A stretch of DNA of 39,385 nt. Origin: CAIYPH01 sp043744375 (GTDB taxonomy: Bacteria > Pseudomonadota > Alphaproteobacteria > Acetobacterales > Acetobacteraceae). Positions 17,319 to 24,033 of this stretch are shown here, in pieces; positions within the stretch are counted from its first letter, which is position 1; every line of letters starts with the position of its first letter. Below the pieces are notes generated by a model. It worked only from the letters and a program-made list of their open reading frames with translations, ran no database searches and was not told the DNA's origin. The stretch lies in NCBI GenBank assembly GCA_043744375.1, contig JAYTUU010000009.1, positions 1-39,385 on the forward strand, read 5' to 3'. Both the position numbers and the translations under genes were made by a program.

Positions 17319-17477
17319 TCAGGCGTCGCGGATATAATTTCCGGCCTCGAAGGTGACGGCTGGGGTCGCGGGGTCGAAGCTCACGCCGACAGGGTCGCGG
17401 CCCTCGGTGACGGGGCGACCTGGCGTTTCAATAGGCGGCGGATCATGGCGATACCCTGGTCTGTCATGCGTCGGCAT
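17319..17477 (-). CDS. Small hypothetical ORF directly downstream of the AhpD-like gene, 52 aa
   Basis: A 52-codon frame starts 3 nt after the stop of the AhpD-like gene and is in the same frame. It encodes a Pro/Asp-rich polar protein (PPPIETPGRPVTEG, then FDPATPAVTFEAGNYIRDA) with no Cys, membrane segment or recognised domain. The ribosome-binding site is poor, so translational coupling would be needed. It could be a genuine small gene, the tail of an older longer gene, or a chance frame. I do not recognise it. Confidence 0.35.
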   Translation of the reverse strand: MPTHDRPGYRHDPPPIETPGRPVTEGRDPVGVSFDPATPAVTFEAGNYIRDA

Positions 17478-17480
17478 CGA

Positions 17481-18557
17481 TCATGATTTGGCCTTGCGGA
17501 AATCGTTGATGCCGAGGCTGGCGCGCCAGGCGGCGGTTTCCTCGGCCTTCTTGTCTTCGAGCGGGATGCCGGTGGCGTCGGCGATGCGGGTGATGCCGTT
17601 GAAGCCGGCAACGACGGCGGCGGCGTCGAGCATCGCTTCCTCGCCGAGGGTGGTGACGATGGCGGCGCGGGCCGGGTCCATGCGAACGGGGTCGAAGGAG
17701 AGCGCGGCGTCGGCGAAGGCGAGCAGGATGGCGGCGTGCGGCACGCCGGTGGCGCCGCTGCCGTCCATCACGCCGGCGAGTGAAAATTCCCGATGGTCAT
17801 GTTGGCCGCTCGCACGGAGCAGGTCGAGGTGACTGACGGTTCAGTATTCGCACTGGTTCAGCGCGGCCACGCGGGCGGCGAGCATTTCGAGTTGGGCGTG
17901 GGTGATGGCGCGGAACTCGTGGTCGAAATCGCGCATCTGCGGGCCGGACATGTACATCGGCTCGAACAGATCCCACCAATGGATCGTGCTGTGAGGGACG
18001 AGGCTGAGGGCAAGGTGGATGTTGGCGCCGCGGCGTTCGCGGGGGCCGGGGTGTTCGCGGAACAGGTCGGGCTCGGCGGGCGTGACATCTTCGGGGCGGA
18101 GCGAGGCGGTCCAGCCGGGGCCGGGCATGGCGCCAGCCGGACGATGGCGGGAGGGTTGGCCGGGCGCGGAGGCGGGCAGGGGGCGCGGGGCCAGGCCGGC
18201 GGCGTGGTGGAACGTGTCGATGGCGACGGTGGCGACGACGACGCTGACGAGTTCGATGTAGCGGGCGTCGCCCTCCGCGCTGACACGGCGGAACCAGGCC
18301 TCGCCGAGGCGGCCGCTGTCGGTGCGGATGCGGTGGATCGCCTCGACGTCGGCGGAGGCGAGGCGGCCGAGCGCGGTGTGTTCGCCGTTGATGGTCATCG
18401 GTGCGAGGGAGGATTTTCGGGCGGCGCAGAGCGGGCAGGTCAGGGCATGGCGGGTTTCGGCGGCGATGGCGACGCGCTCCTCCGCGGTCAGCCATGTGCC
18501 GGGCTGGGCGATGCGGCGCCAGCCTTGTTCCTGCGTTTCGGCCAGTTCTTGCCGCAT
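17481..18557 (-). CDS. AhpD-like alkylhydroperoxidase-related protein with in-frame TGA: probable selenoprotein, 358 aa
   Basis: Two frames normally called separately (17844-18557 and 17481-17771) are the same frame, divided only by TGA at 17841-17843 (codon 239), with no other stop. With the TGA read as Sec the C-terminal domain has Glu224, Cys236, Sec239 and His243, the spacing of Glu118, Cys130, Cys133 and His137 in M. tuberculosis AhpD. The CxxC thus becomes CxxU. After it, VPHAAILLAFADAAL and FNGITRIADATGI fit the carboxymuconolactone-decarboxylase/AhpD fold. An N-terminal half, with CPLC at 41-44, looks like a degenerate AhpD-like repeat. The expected function is thiol/selenol peroxidase or related redox chemistry. 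A GAGGAGG lies 5 nt before the ATG. The gene follows an MFS gene by 14 nt. A nonsense mutation is the alternative. Confidence 0.85.
17806..17843 (-). promoter_or_regulatory. Candidate bacterial SECIS element following the in-frame TGA
   Basis: Read on the minus strand from the TGA (17843-17841), 18 nt follow and then a stem CTGCTC (17822-17817), a pentaloop CGTGC (17816-17812) and the partner GAGCGG (17811-17806). The stem has six pairs, one of them a G-U, and the loop has G at its second position. The gap from TGA to loop is 24 nt. This fits the usual description of bacterial SECIS elements: a short stem-loop within the coding region just after UGA, with a G at the start of the apical loop. 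It was drawn by eye, without an energy calculation. Confidence 0.55.
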
Positions 18558-18571
18558 TGGGGCCTCCTCGG

Positions 18572-19762
18572 TCACGTCGGCGTATTCAACGGCAATTGGC
18601 CGCGCAAGACCAGTGCCACGGCGCCAAGTTGTAGCGCCATGCACAGTGCGAGCACGGGACCGTAGCCGCCGGCGAGGTCGTGCACGAGGCCGGCGAGGCC
18701 CGGCGCGAAGGCGTAGGCGAACTGGCCGATGGCGGTGCTCAGCCCGACAGCGGCGCCGAAGGCGGCGGGTGGGAATTCGCGCTGGATCAGCAGGCTCGGC
18801 AGGGTGATGATGTTGCCGACGGACAGGCCGAAGCCAATGCAGCCGGCGTATTGTGCCCAGGCGGCGCCGGGCAAGGTGAGCATCAGGGCCAGCGATGCGG
18901 CTTGGGTGAGCAGGCTGATGGCGGCGACGCGGCGCAGGTCGAGTCGGTCGATGACCGCGCCAACGCCGAGGCGGCCGGCCATTGCCATCAGGCTGACCAG
19001 CGCGACACCCATGCCCGCGCCGGCCGTGCCGATGCGCGGGAGGAGCAGGGCGACGAGGTGCACGAGCATGGCGACCTGCGCCATCAAAGCGAGGGCGAAG
19101 GGGCCGGCGACGCGCCAGATGCGGGGGTCGCGCAGGCTGGCCCTGGTCGCCGGGCTGGGTGTGCCGGGGCGGGCGCCGTCGCGCCAGGGGCGGCTGGTGC
19201 CCCAGATCAGCAGGGGGGCGAGCAGCAGGAACATCGCAATGGCGACGACCGGCACGGCGCGGTCCAGGCCGATCGCCTGTTGCATGAAGACCAATAGGGG
19301 AGCCGCGGTGAAACCGCTGGCGCTGGCGCCGTTCAGGGCCAGGCTGATGGCGAGGCCGCGTTTGGTGTCGAACCACAAAGCAAGAGTGGCGGCGATCGCG
19401 CTCGTACTGGTCCAGCCCCAGCCGAGCGCCATCAGCAGGCTCCCGGCGAACATCTGCCAGGGGGCTGTGGCATTGGCCGTCAGCGTGGCGCCGAGGCCGA
19501 GGGCGATGGCGCCGGCGAGGATGATACGGCGCGGACCGAAGCGGGCGATGGCGCGCGGGGTGAAGGCGATCAGGATGGCACCGGCGAGGTAGTAGAAGCT
19601 GCTCGCCGATGAGACCAGGAAAGCCGACCATCCGCGGGATGCCTGCAATCCGGCGACGAGGACGGATTGCCCGTACAGCCCGAAGCCCCAGCCGAAGACG
19701 GCGGTGGCGAAGCAGGCAGCAATCGCCGGCCAGCCCTGGCGCAGTTCGCTCGGTGTGGCCAT
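18572..19762 (-). CDS. MFS transporter, 396 aa
   Basis: A 12-segment major facilitator superfamily protein of the oxalate/formate or monocarboxylate-antiporter-like group. The start MATPSELRQGWPAIAACFATAVFGWGFGLYG and the loop ARFGPRRIILAG (between helices 2 and 3) are family features, followed by LALWFDTKRGLAISLALNGAS. A central cytosolic linker separates the two six-helix halves. Direction of transport and ligand are unknown. An AAGGA lies about 9 nt before the ATG. The AhpD-like gene follows after 14 nt, so the two are probably one transcript, and an IS5-type remnant sits upstream. Confidence 0.9.
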   Translation of the reverse strand: MATPSELRQGWPAIAACFATAVFGWGFGLYGQSVLVAGLQASRGWSAFLVSSASSFYYLAGAILIAFTPRAIARFGPRRIILAGAIALGLGATLTANATAPWQMFAGSLLMALGWGWTSTSAIAATLALWFDTKRGLAISLALNGASASGFTAAPLLVFMQQAIGLDRAVPVVAIAMFLLLAPLLIWGTSRPWRDGARPGTPSPATRASLRDPRIWRVAGPFALALMAQVAMLVHLVALLLPRIGTAGAGMGVALVSLMAMAGRLGVGAVIDRLDLRRVAAISLLTQAASLALMLTLPGAAWAQYAGCIGFGLSVGNIITLPSLLIQREFPPAAFGAAVGLSTAIGQFAYAFAPGLAGLVHDLAGGYGPVLALCMALQLGAVALVLRGQLPLNTPT

Positions 19763-19848
19763 CGGACGGAGTCCTTATGGAAACTCTGAATAGGCCCTCT
19801 ACGACGCTGGTCTGAGTATGAACCGCTGCATTCCGGAGGATTGTTGGG

Positions 19849-19998
19849 ATGCAGCGCAGTTTTGCCGAGTATGACGGGTTCCGAAAGCAGCGGAAGATCA
19901 CGCGCCGGGAGGTGTTCCTTGCTGAGATGGATCGCGTGGTTCCGTGGGACCGGCTCCAGGCGCTGATCGAACCGCGCTATCCGGTTGCCGGGAATGGG
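19849..19998 (+). pseudogene. IS5-family transposase N-terminal fragment
   Basis: The first 50 codons, with MQRSFAEYD, RREVFLAEMDRVVPW and ALIEPRYP, match the N-terminus of IS5-family transposases. The family continues with a DDE core after the Tyr-Pro-x-Ala-Gly-x-Gly stretch, but this frame diverges into unrelated residues and stops at 20067. No catalytic triad is present, so the element cannot move itself. A GGAGG precedes the ATG. The stretch 19779-19800, starting GGAAACTCTGAATAGG, may be what is left of the element's left terminal repeat. It lies between the MFS gene start and the pyruvate kinase stop. Confidence 0.75.
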
Positions 19999-20032
19999 CC
20001 TGCGGCCCTTTGCCGGCGGAGCCTTGATTGCC

Positions 20033-21466
20033 TCACTTCACGGTCGCGACGCGCAGTGCGTTTGTAGTCCCGGGCTGACCGAACGGCACGCCGGCGATGA
20101 CGATGATCTCGGTGTTGTGGGGGCTGAGGCCTTCCGAGAGTGCGGTGCGGGTAGCGCGCGAGACGGTTTCGCTCATCGAGTGCACTTCGGGTGCGACGAC
20201 GGCGTGGACGCCCCAGACGAGGGCCAGGCGGCGGGCGGTGGTGGTGCTCGGCGTGAGGCTGAGGATCGGCGCTTCCGGGCGTTCACGGGCGGCGCGCAGG
20301 GCGGTGGAGCCGGAGGCGGTGAAGGCGCAGATCGCGGAGGCGCCGATGGTGTGGGCGATCTGGCGGGCGGCGGCGGCGATGGCATCGGCGGTGGAGGCGT
20401 CAGGCTCGGCGCGCGAGGCGTCAATGATGCGGCGCCAATCGTCGTCCTGTTCCACCCGGGCGATGATGCGGTCCATGATGTTGACGGCTTCGAGCGGGTA
20501 TTGCCCGGCGGCGGTTTCGGCCGAGAGCATCACCGCGTCGGCGCCGTCGAACACGGCGGTGGCGACGTCGGAGGCTTCGGCGCGGGTGGGGGCGGGGGCG
20601 GTGATCATGCTTTCCAGCATCTGCGTGGCGACGACGACGGGGCGGCCGAGGGCGCGGGCGATGCGGACGATCCGCTTCTGTGCCAGCGGGACTTCCTCGG
20701 GCGGCAGTTCGACGCCGAGATCGCCGCGGGCGACCATCACGCAGTCGGAGAGTTTGATGATCGCGTCGAGGTTTTCGAGCGCCTGGGGCTTTTCGAGCTT
20801 GGTCATGATCCAGGCGCGCCCGGCGGCGATGTCGCGCGCCTCGGCGACGTCCTCGACGCGCTGAACGAAGGACAGGCCGATATAGTCAGCGCCGTGTTCA
20901 AGAGCGAAGGCGAGGTCGGCGCGGTCCTTCACGGTCAGTGCGGGGATGGGCAGCACCATGTCGGGCACGTTGACGCCCTTGCGGTCGGAGAGTGGGCCGC
21001 CGACGGTGACCTCGGTTTCCAGGTGGTCGTCGCGCACACGGGTCACGCGCAGACGCAGCTTGCCGTCGTCGAGCAGCAGGTTGGTGCCGATGCCGGCGGC
21101 GGCGATGATCTCGGGATGTGGCAGTTGCACGCGGCGGACGTCGCCCGGCATCGGGCTGAGGTCGAGCCGAAAGGCCTGACCGGTTTGCAGTTGGATCCGC
21201 CCGGCCTGGAAGCGGCCGACGCGGAGTTTCGGGCCCTGCACGTCGGCGAGGATGCCGATGGGGCGATCGAATTTTTTCTCCATGTCGCGGATCATCGCGA
21301 ACAGGGCGGCGTGGTCGTCGTGGGTGCCGTGCGAGAAGTTGAGGCGGAACACGTCGGCGCCGGCCTGGAACAGGCGGGCGAGCATGTCGGGATTCGAACT
21401 GGCCGGGCCGAGGGTGGCGATGATTTTCGTGCGGCGGCGGCGGCGGATTTTTATCCGGGCGGACAT
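20033..21466 (-). CDS. pyk: Pyruvate kinase, 477 aa
   Basis: Converts phosphoenolpyruvate and ADP to pyruvate and ATP. The TKIIATLGPASS start with FRLNFSHGTHDDH is the substrate-binding N-terminus. ADVQGPKLRVG and MTKLEKPQALENLDAII surround the metal/phosphate site, MVARGDLGVELPPEEVPLAQKRIV is the active-site signature, and QMLESMITAPAPTRAEASDVATAVFDGADAVMLSAETA follows. The allosteric C-domain closes the protein. Length is normal. Start at the first Met preceding the basic segment RRRRRTK. It lies 9 nt after the stop of the glycerate 2-kinase gene and is likely in the same operon, as with ttuD-ttuE of tartrate clusters. Confidence 0.97.
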   Translation of the reverse strand: MSARIKIRRRRRTKIIATLGPASSNPDMLARLFQAGADVFRLNFSHGTHDDHAALFAMIRDMEKKFDRPIGILADVQGPKLRVGRFQAGRIQLQTGQAFRLDLSPMPGDVRRVQLPHPEIIAAAGIGTNLLLDDGKLRLRVTRVRDDHLETEVTVGGPLSDRKGVNVPDMVLPIPALTVKDRADLAFALEHGADYIGLSFVQRVEDVAEARDIAAGRAWIMTKLEKPQALENLDAIIKLSDCVMVARGDLGVELPPEEVPLAQKRIVRIARALGRPVVVATQMLESMITAPAPTRAEASDVATAVFDGADAVMLSAETAAGQYPLEAVNIMDRIIARVEQDDDWRRIIDASRAEPDASTADAIAAAARQIAHTIGASAICAFTASGSTALRAARERPEAPILSLTPSTTTARRLALVWGVHAVVAPEVHSMSETVSRATRTALSEGLSPHNTEIIVIAGVPFGQPGTTNALRVATVK

Positions 21467-21475
21467 GGGTATTCC

Positions 21476-22750
21476 TTACGCGACGAGGATGGCGCGGATG
21501 TCGTTGACGTTGGTGAGGGTGGGGCCGGTGCGGATGAGATCGCCGATCCGGTCGAATAGTGAGTAGCTGTCATGGGCGGCGAGAACGGCGCGCGGATCGA
21601 GGCCGGCGGCGCGGGCGCGGGCGATTGTGGTCGGCGTGATGATGGCGCCGGCGGCGTCCTCAGTTCCGTCGATGCCGTCGGTGTCGCCGGCGATGGCCCA
21701 GATGTTGGCAGCACCGGCGAGGGCGATGGCGGTGGCGAGGAGGAATTCGGTGTTGCGGCCGCCTTTGCCCGGCTTGGTCGCGCCGATGGTGACGGTGGTT
21801 TCGCCTCCGGAGAGCAGCAAGGCGGGGGCGCGGAGCGGTTGGCCGTGGGTGGCGATCGAGCGCGCGATGCCGGCCATGACGATGCCGGCCTCGCGGCTTT
21901 CGCCCTCGATGGCGTCGCCGAGGATGAGCGGGGTAAGGCCGAGCGCACGTGCCGCGTCCGCGCAGGCGGCCAGCGCCAGGGCGGGCGTGGCGATCATGCG
22001 GAATTCGCTGTGCGGCAGGGCGCCGGGCTTGGGGGTCTCATCGGCACCGGCGGCGAGGCGGGCGGCGGCGGCGGGGCTGGGGGTGATGCCGTAGCGGGCG
22101 ATCAGGGCGCGCGCGTCGGCGTAGGTGGTGGCGTCCGCGACGGTGGGGCCGGAGGCGATGACGGCGGGATCGTCGCCCGGCACGTCGGAGATCGCCAGCG
22201 TGATCATGCGGGCGGGCGCGGCGGCGGCGGCGAGGCGGCCGCCTTTGATGGCCGAGAGGTGCTTGCGCACGCAGTTCATCTCGGTGATCGTCGCGCCCGA
22301 GGCGAGCAGCGCGCGGTTGATCGCCTGTTTGTCGGCGAGCGCCAGGCCAGGGGCGGGCAGGGCCATCAGCGCCGAGCCGCCACCCGAGATCAGTGCAAGC
22401 ACGAGATCATCCGGCCCGAGGCCCTGGACGGTGGCGAGAATGCGTCGCGCCGCGATCTCGCTGTTGGCGTCCGGCACGGGGTGCGAGGACTGCATCACCT
22501 CGATGTGCCGGGTGGGCACCGCATGGCCGTAGCGGGTGACGACGAGGCCGGAGAGGGTGACGTCGGGCCAGGCGGCTTCGAGGGCGGCGGCCATGACGGC
22601 GGCGGACTTGCCGGCGCCGACGACGATGCAGCGGCCCTGCGGCTTCACGGGCAGATGGCGCGCGAGCATCACCAGCGGGTCGGACGCGGCGACCGCGGCG
22701 TCGAACACGGCGCGGAGTGCGTGGCGTGCGCTGGTGTCGTCCCAGTCCAT
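21476..22750 (-). CDS. ttuD: Glycerate 2-kinase (MOFRL family, TtuD-like), 424 aa
   Basis: Phosphorylates D-glycerate to 2-phosphoglycerate, which pyruvate formation can use through enolase and the adjacent pyruvate kinase. The family features are VVGAGKSAAVMAAAL (residues 43-57), SSHPVPDANSE, LISGGGSALMALP, MNCVRKHLSAIKGGRLA, and the C-terminal MOFRL part with SGGETTVTIGATKPGKGGRNTEFLLATA and AGDTDGIDGTEDAAGA. Older annotation calls such proteins hydroxypyruvate reductase. Length is typical. With the TtuC-like dehydrogenase at about 9 kb it suggests tartrate/glycerate use, although the genes are not contiguous. Confidence 0.93.
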   Translation of the reverse strand: MDWDDTSARHALRAVFDAAVAASDPLVMLARHLPVKPQGRCIVVGAGKSAAVMAAALEAAWPDVTLSGLVVTRYGHAVPTRHIEVMQSSHPVPDANSEIAARRILATVQGLGPDDLVLALISGGGSALMALPAPGLALADKQAINRALLASGATITEMNCVRKHLSAIKGGRLAAAAAPARMITLAISDVPGDDPAVIASGPTVADATTYADARALIARYGITPSPAAAARLAAGADETPKPGALPHSEFRMIATPALALAACADAARALGLTPLILGDAIEGESREAGIVMAGIARSIATHGQPLRAPALLLSGGETTVTIGATKPGKGGRNTEFLLATAIALAGAANIWAIAGDTDGIDGTEDAAGAIITPTTIARARAAGLDPRAVLAAHDSYSLFDRIGDLIRTGPTLTNVNDIRAILVA

Positions 22751-22851
22751 GTTCTCGGCCCCATCGTCCCGGTGTCGGCGAAAAAGATTTACCGAGTATG
22801 GCGAAATGCGCCGGGAGGCGCCATGTTTGGGCGAGCGACAGGAGAAATGTC

Positions 22852-23163
22852 ATGGCCGCACCCGAACTCGATGCCCAGACCCGGTTGGAACTGGAGGCCG
22901 CCGCGTTCCGCCGTCTCGTCGAACATCTGCGCGAGCGTTCGGACGTGCAGAATATCGACCTGATGAATTTGGCCGGTTTCTGTCGCAACTGTTTGAGCCG
23001 CTGGTATCGCGAGGAAGCCACGACGCAGGGGGTGACCATCGCGGACCCCGACGCGCGGGAGATCGTCTACGGCATGCCCTACAAGGAGTGGCAGGCGAAG
23101 TACCAGAAGGAGGCGACGGCGGAGCAGAAGGCGGCGCTGTCGAAGTCCCACCCTGGACATTGA
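22852..23163 (+). CDS. DUF1244 family small protein, 103 aa
   Basis: A conserved small protein of unknown function found mostly in alpha- and gammaproteobacteria. The diagnostic block is VQNIDLMNLAGFCRNCLSRWYREEA (roughly residues 42-66), with two Cys in FCRNC that could bind metal or take part in redox. It continues IADPDAREIVYGMPYKEWQAKYQ. A strong AGGAGA lies 7 nt before the ATG at 22852. The frame remains open upstream, but that part has no similarity and lies in the promoter region. GapR follows 50 nt downstream. Confidence 0.9.
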   Translation: MAAPELDAQTRLELEAAAFRRLVEHLRERSDVQNIDLMNLAGFCRNCLSRWYREEATTQGVTIADPDAREIVYGMPYKEWQAKYQKEATAEQKAALSKSHPGH

Positions 23164-23213
23164 CGGCGCCAGCATCTAAGTCCGCCGCCCCACACTGACC
23201 GAGGAAACAGCCG

Positions 23214-23492
23214 ATGGCCCCGTCTGACAGCGCGGAAAAGACCGAAGAATCCGCCCAATGGGGCAACATCTCCGTTGACCGGCTGCGCAGCCTGATCGAG
23301 CGGATCGAGCGGCTGGAGGAGGAGCGCAAGGCGCTGTCCAGCGATATCAAGGACATCTACTCCGAGGCAAAATCGGCCGGGTTCGACGTCAAGGTGATCC
23401 GCCAACTCATCCGCATCCGCAAGCAGGAGCCGGCGGATGTCGAGGAGCAGGAGACGCTGCTGGACGTGTATCGGCGTGCGCTCGGGATGTAG
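23214..23492 (+). CDS. gapR: GapR-type nucleoid-associated protein (DUF2312), 92 aa
   Basis: GapR is an essential alphaproteobacterial DNA-binding protein that clamps overtwisted DNA ahead of replication and transcription. The helical region RLRSLIERIERLEEERKALSSDIKDIYSEAKSAGFDVKVIRQLIRIRKQEPADVEEQETLLDVYRRALGM (about residues 24-92, best kept in the KSAGFD and IRKQE positions) is the family core. The start is the ATG after the AGGAAAC ribosome site. The gene is co-directional with DUF1244, and a membrane protein gene follows 16 nt on. Confidence 0.95.
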   Translation: MAPSDSAEKTEESAQWGNISVDRLRSLIERIERLEEERKALSSDIKDIYSEAKSAGFDVKVIRQLIRIRKQEPADVEEQETLLDVYRRALGM

Positions 23493-23508
23493 GTAGCGGA
23501 GGCCCGGG

Positions 23509-24033
23509 ATGGACCCGCCGCAGATTTTCTCCAGGTACAGCGCAGAAATCATGCAGTTCAGCTGGGGGTATGTGGCGATCTGGGCCACGATTGTGGTGGG
23601 CGTCGCGTTCTCCTATTGGTGGACCGTGTTCGGCCCGGGTAATACAATCCGGATGCGCATACGTAATGATGAGGCTGACGAGCGCCTGTTGGTCAGGCGT
23701 CTGGACAGTGTCAGGGAAGCGTTGCGGGAGACGGTGGCTGAGGCTAGGCACGAGCGTGACAAGGCACTTGCGGCGGCATTGATGGCCGAAGCGGCGAGCG
23801 ATGGAGCGAGTGCCCGTCTCGCGAGTGCGGCGGCCCAAATTGCCGCCAAGCGGGCGTCCGAGGCGGCAGAGGCGGCTTCGATGGCTGCCAATTCGTTGCT
23901 CAAGGGCGGCAAGCGCGGCTCCAGCAACACGGCCAAGGCCAGACAGGTCCCGACCGACGCCGACGATCATGCCGCCGCCGCGCAGGCCGCCGCCGAACGG
24001 GCGGAACGGACGGCGGTGGCCAAGGGCGGCTAA
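23509..24033 (+). CDS. Hypothetical membrane-anchored Ala-rich coiled protein, 174 aa
   Basis: I do not recognise a family. Residues about 15-40 (MQFSWGYVAIWATIVVGVAFSYWW) make one membrane helix. The rest is charged and Ala-rich (DSVREALRETVAEARHERDKALAAALMAEA, then AAAQIAAKRASEAAEAASMAA), suggesting a long alpha-helical or coiled segment in the cytosol, and the end is low complexity. It overlaps the acyl-CoA ligase gene tail to tail by 4 nt and follows GapR closely. A structural or scaffold role is possible but is speculation. Confidence 0.6.
   Translation: MDPPQIFSRYSAEIMQFSWGYVAIWATIVVGVAFSYWWTVFGPGNTIRMRIRNDEADERLLVRRLDSVREALRETVAEARHERDKALAAALMAEAASDGASARLASAAAQIAAKRASEAAEAASMAANSLLKGGKRGSSNTAKARQVPTDADDHAAAAQAAAERAERTAVAKGG

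Noticed and set aside
17481..17483. The final TGA of the AhpD-like gene as a second Sec codon reading into the small ORF.
   Set aside because: There is no Cys-containing redox motif around it, and the protein already has its normal C-terminal length for the domain.
17481..18557. Treating 17844-18557 and 17481-17771 as two separate genes or as a broken pseudogene.
   Set aside because: They are in the same frame, have no other stop between them, and the TGA replaces an expected active-site Cys. I kept a single selenoprotein candidate with the pseudogene option noted.
19985..21559. A long plus-strand frame opposite pyruvate kinase, and another at 21572-22963 opposite glycerate kinase.
   Set aside because: Gly/Ala/Asp/His-rich shadow translations with no family features, opposite two genes that are certain.
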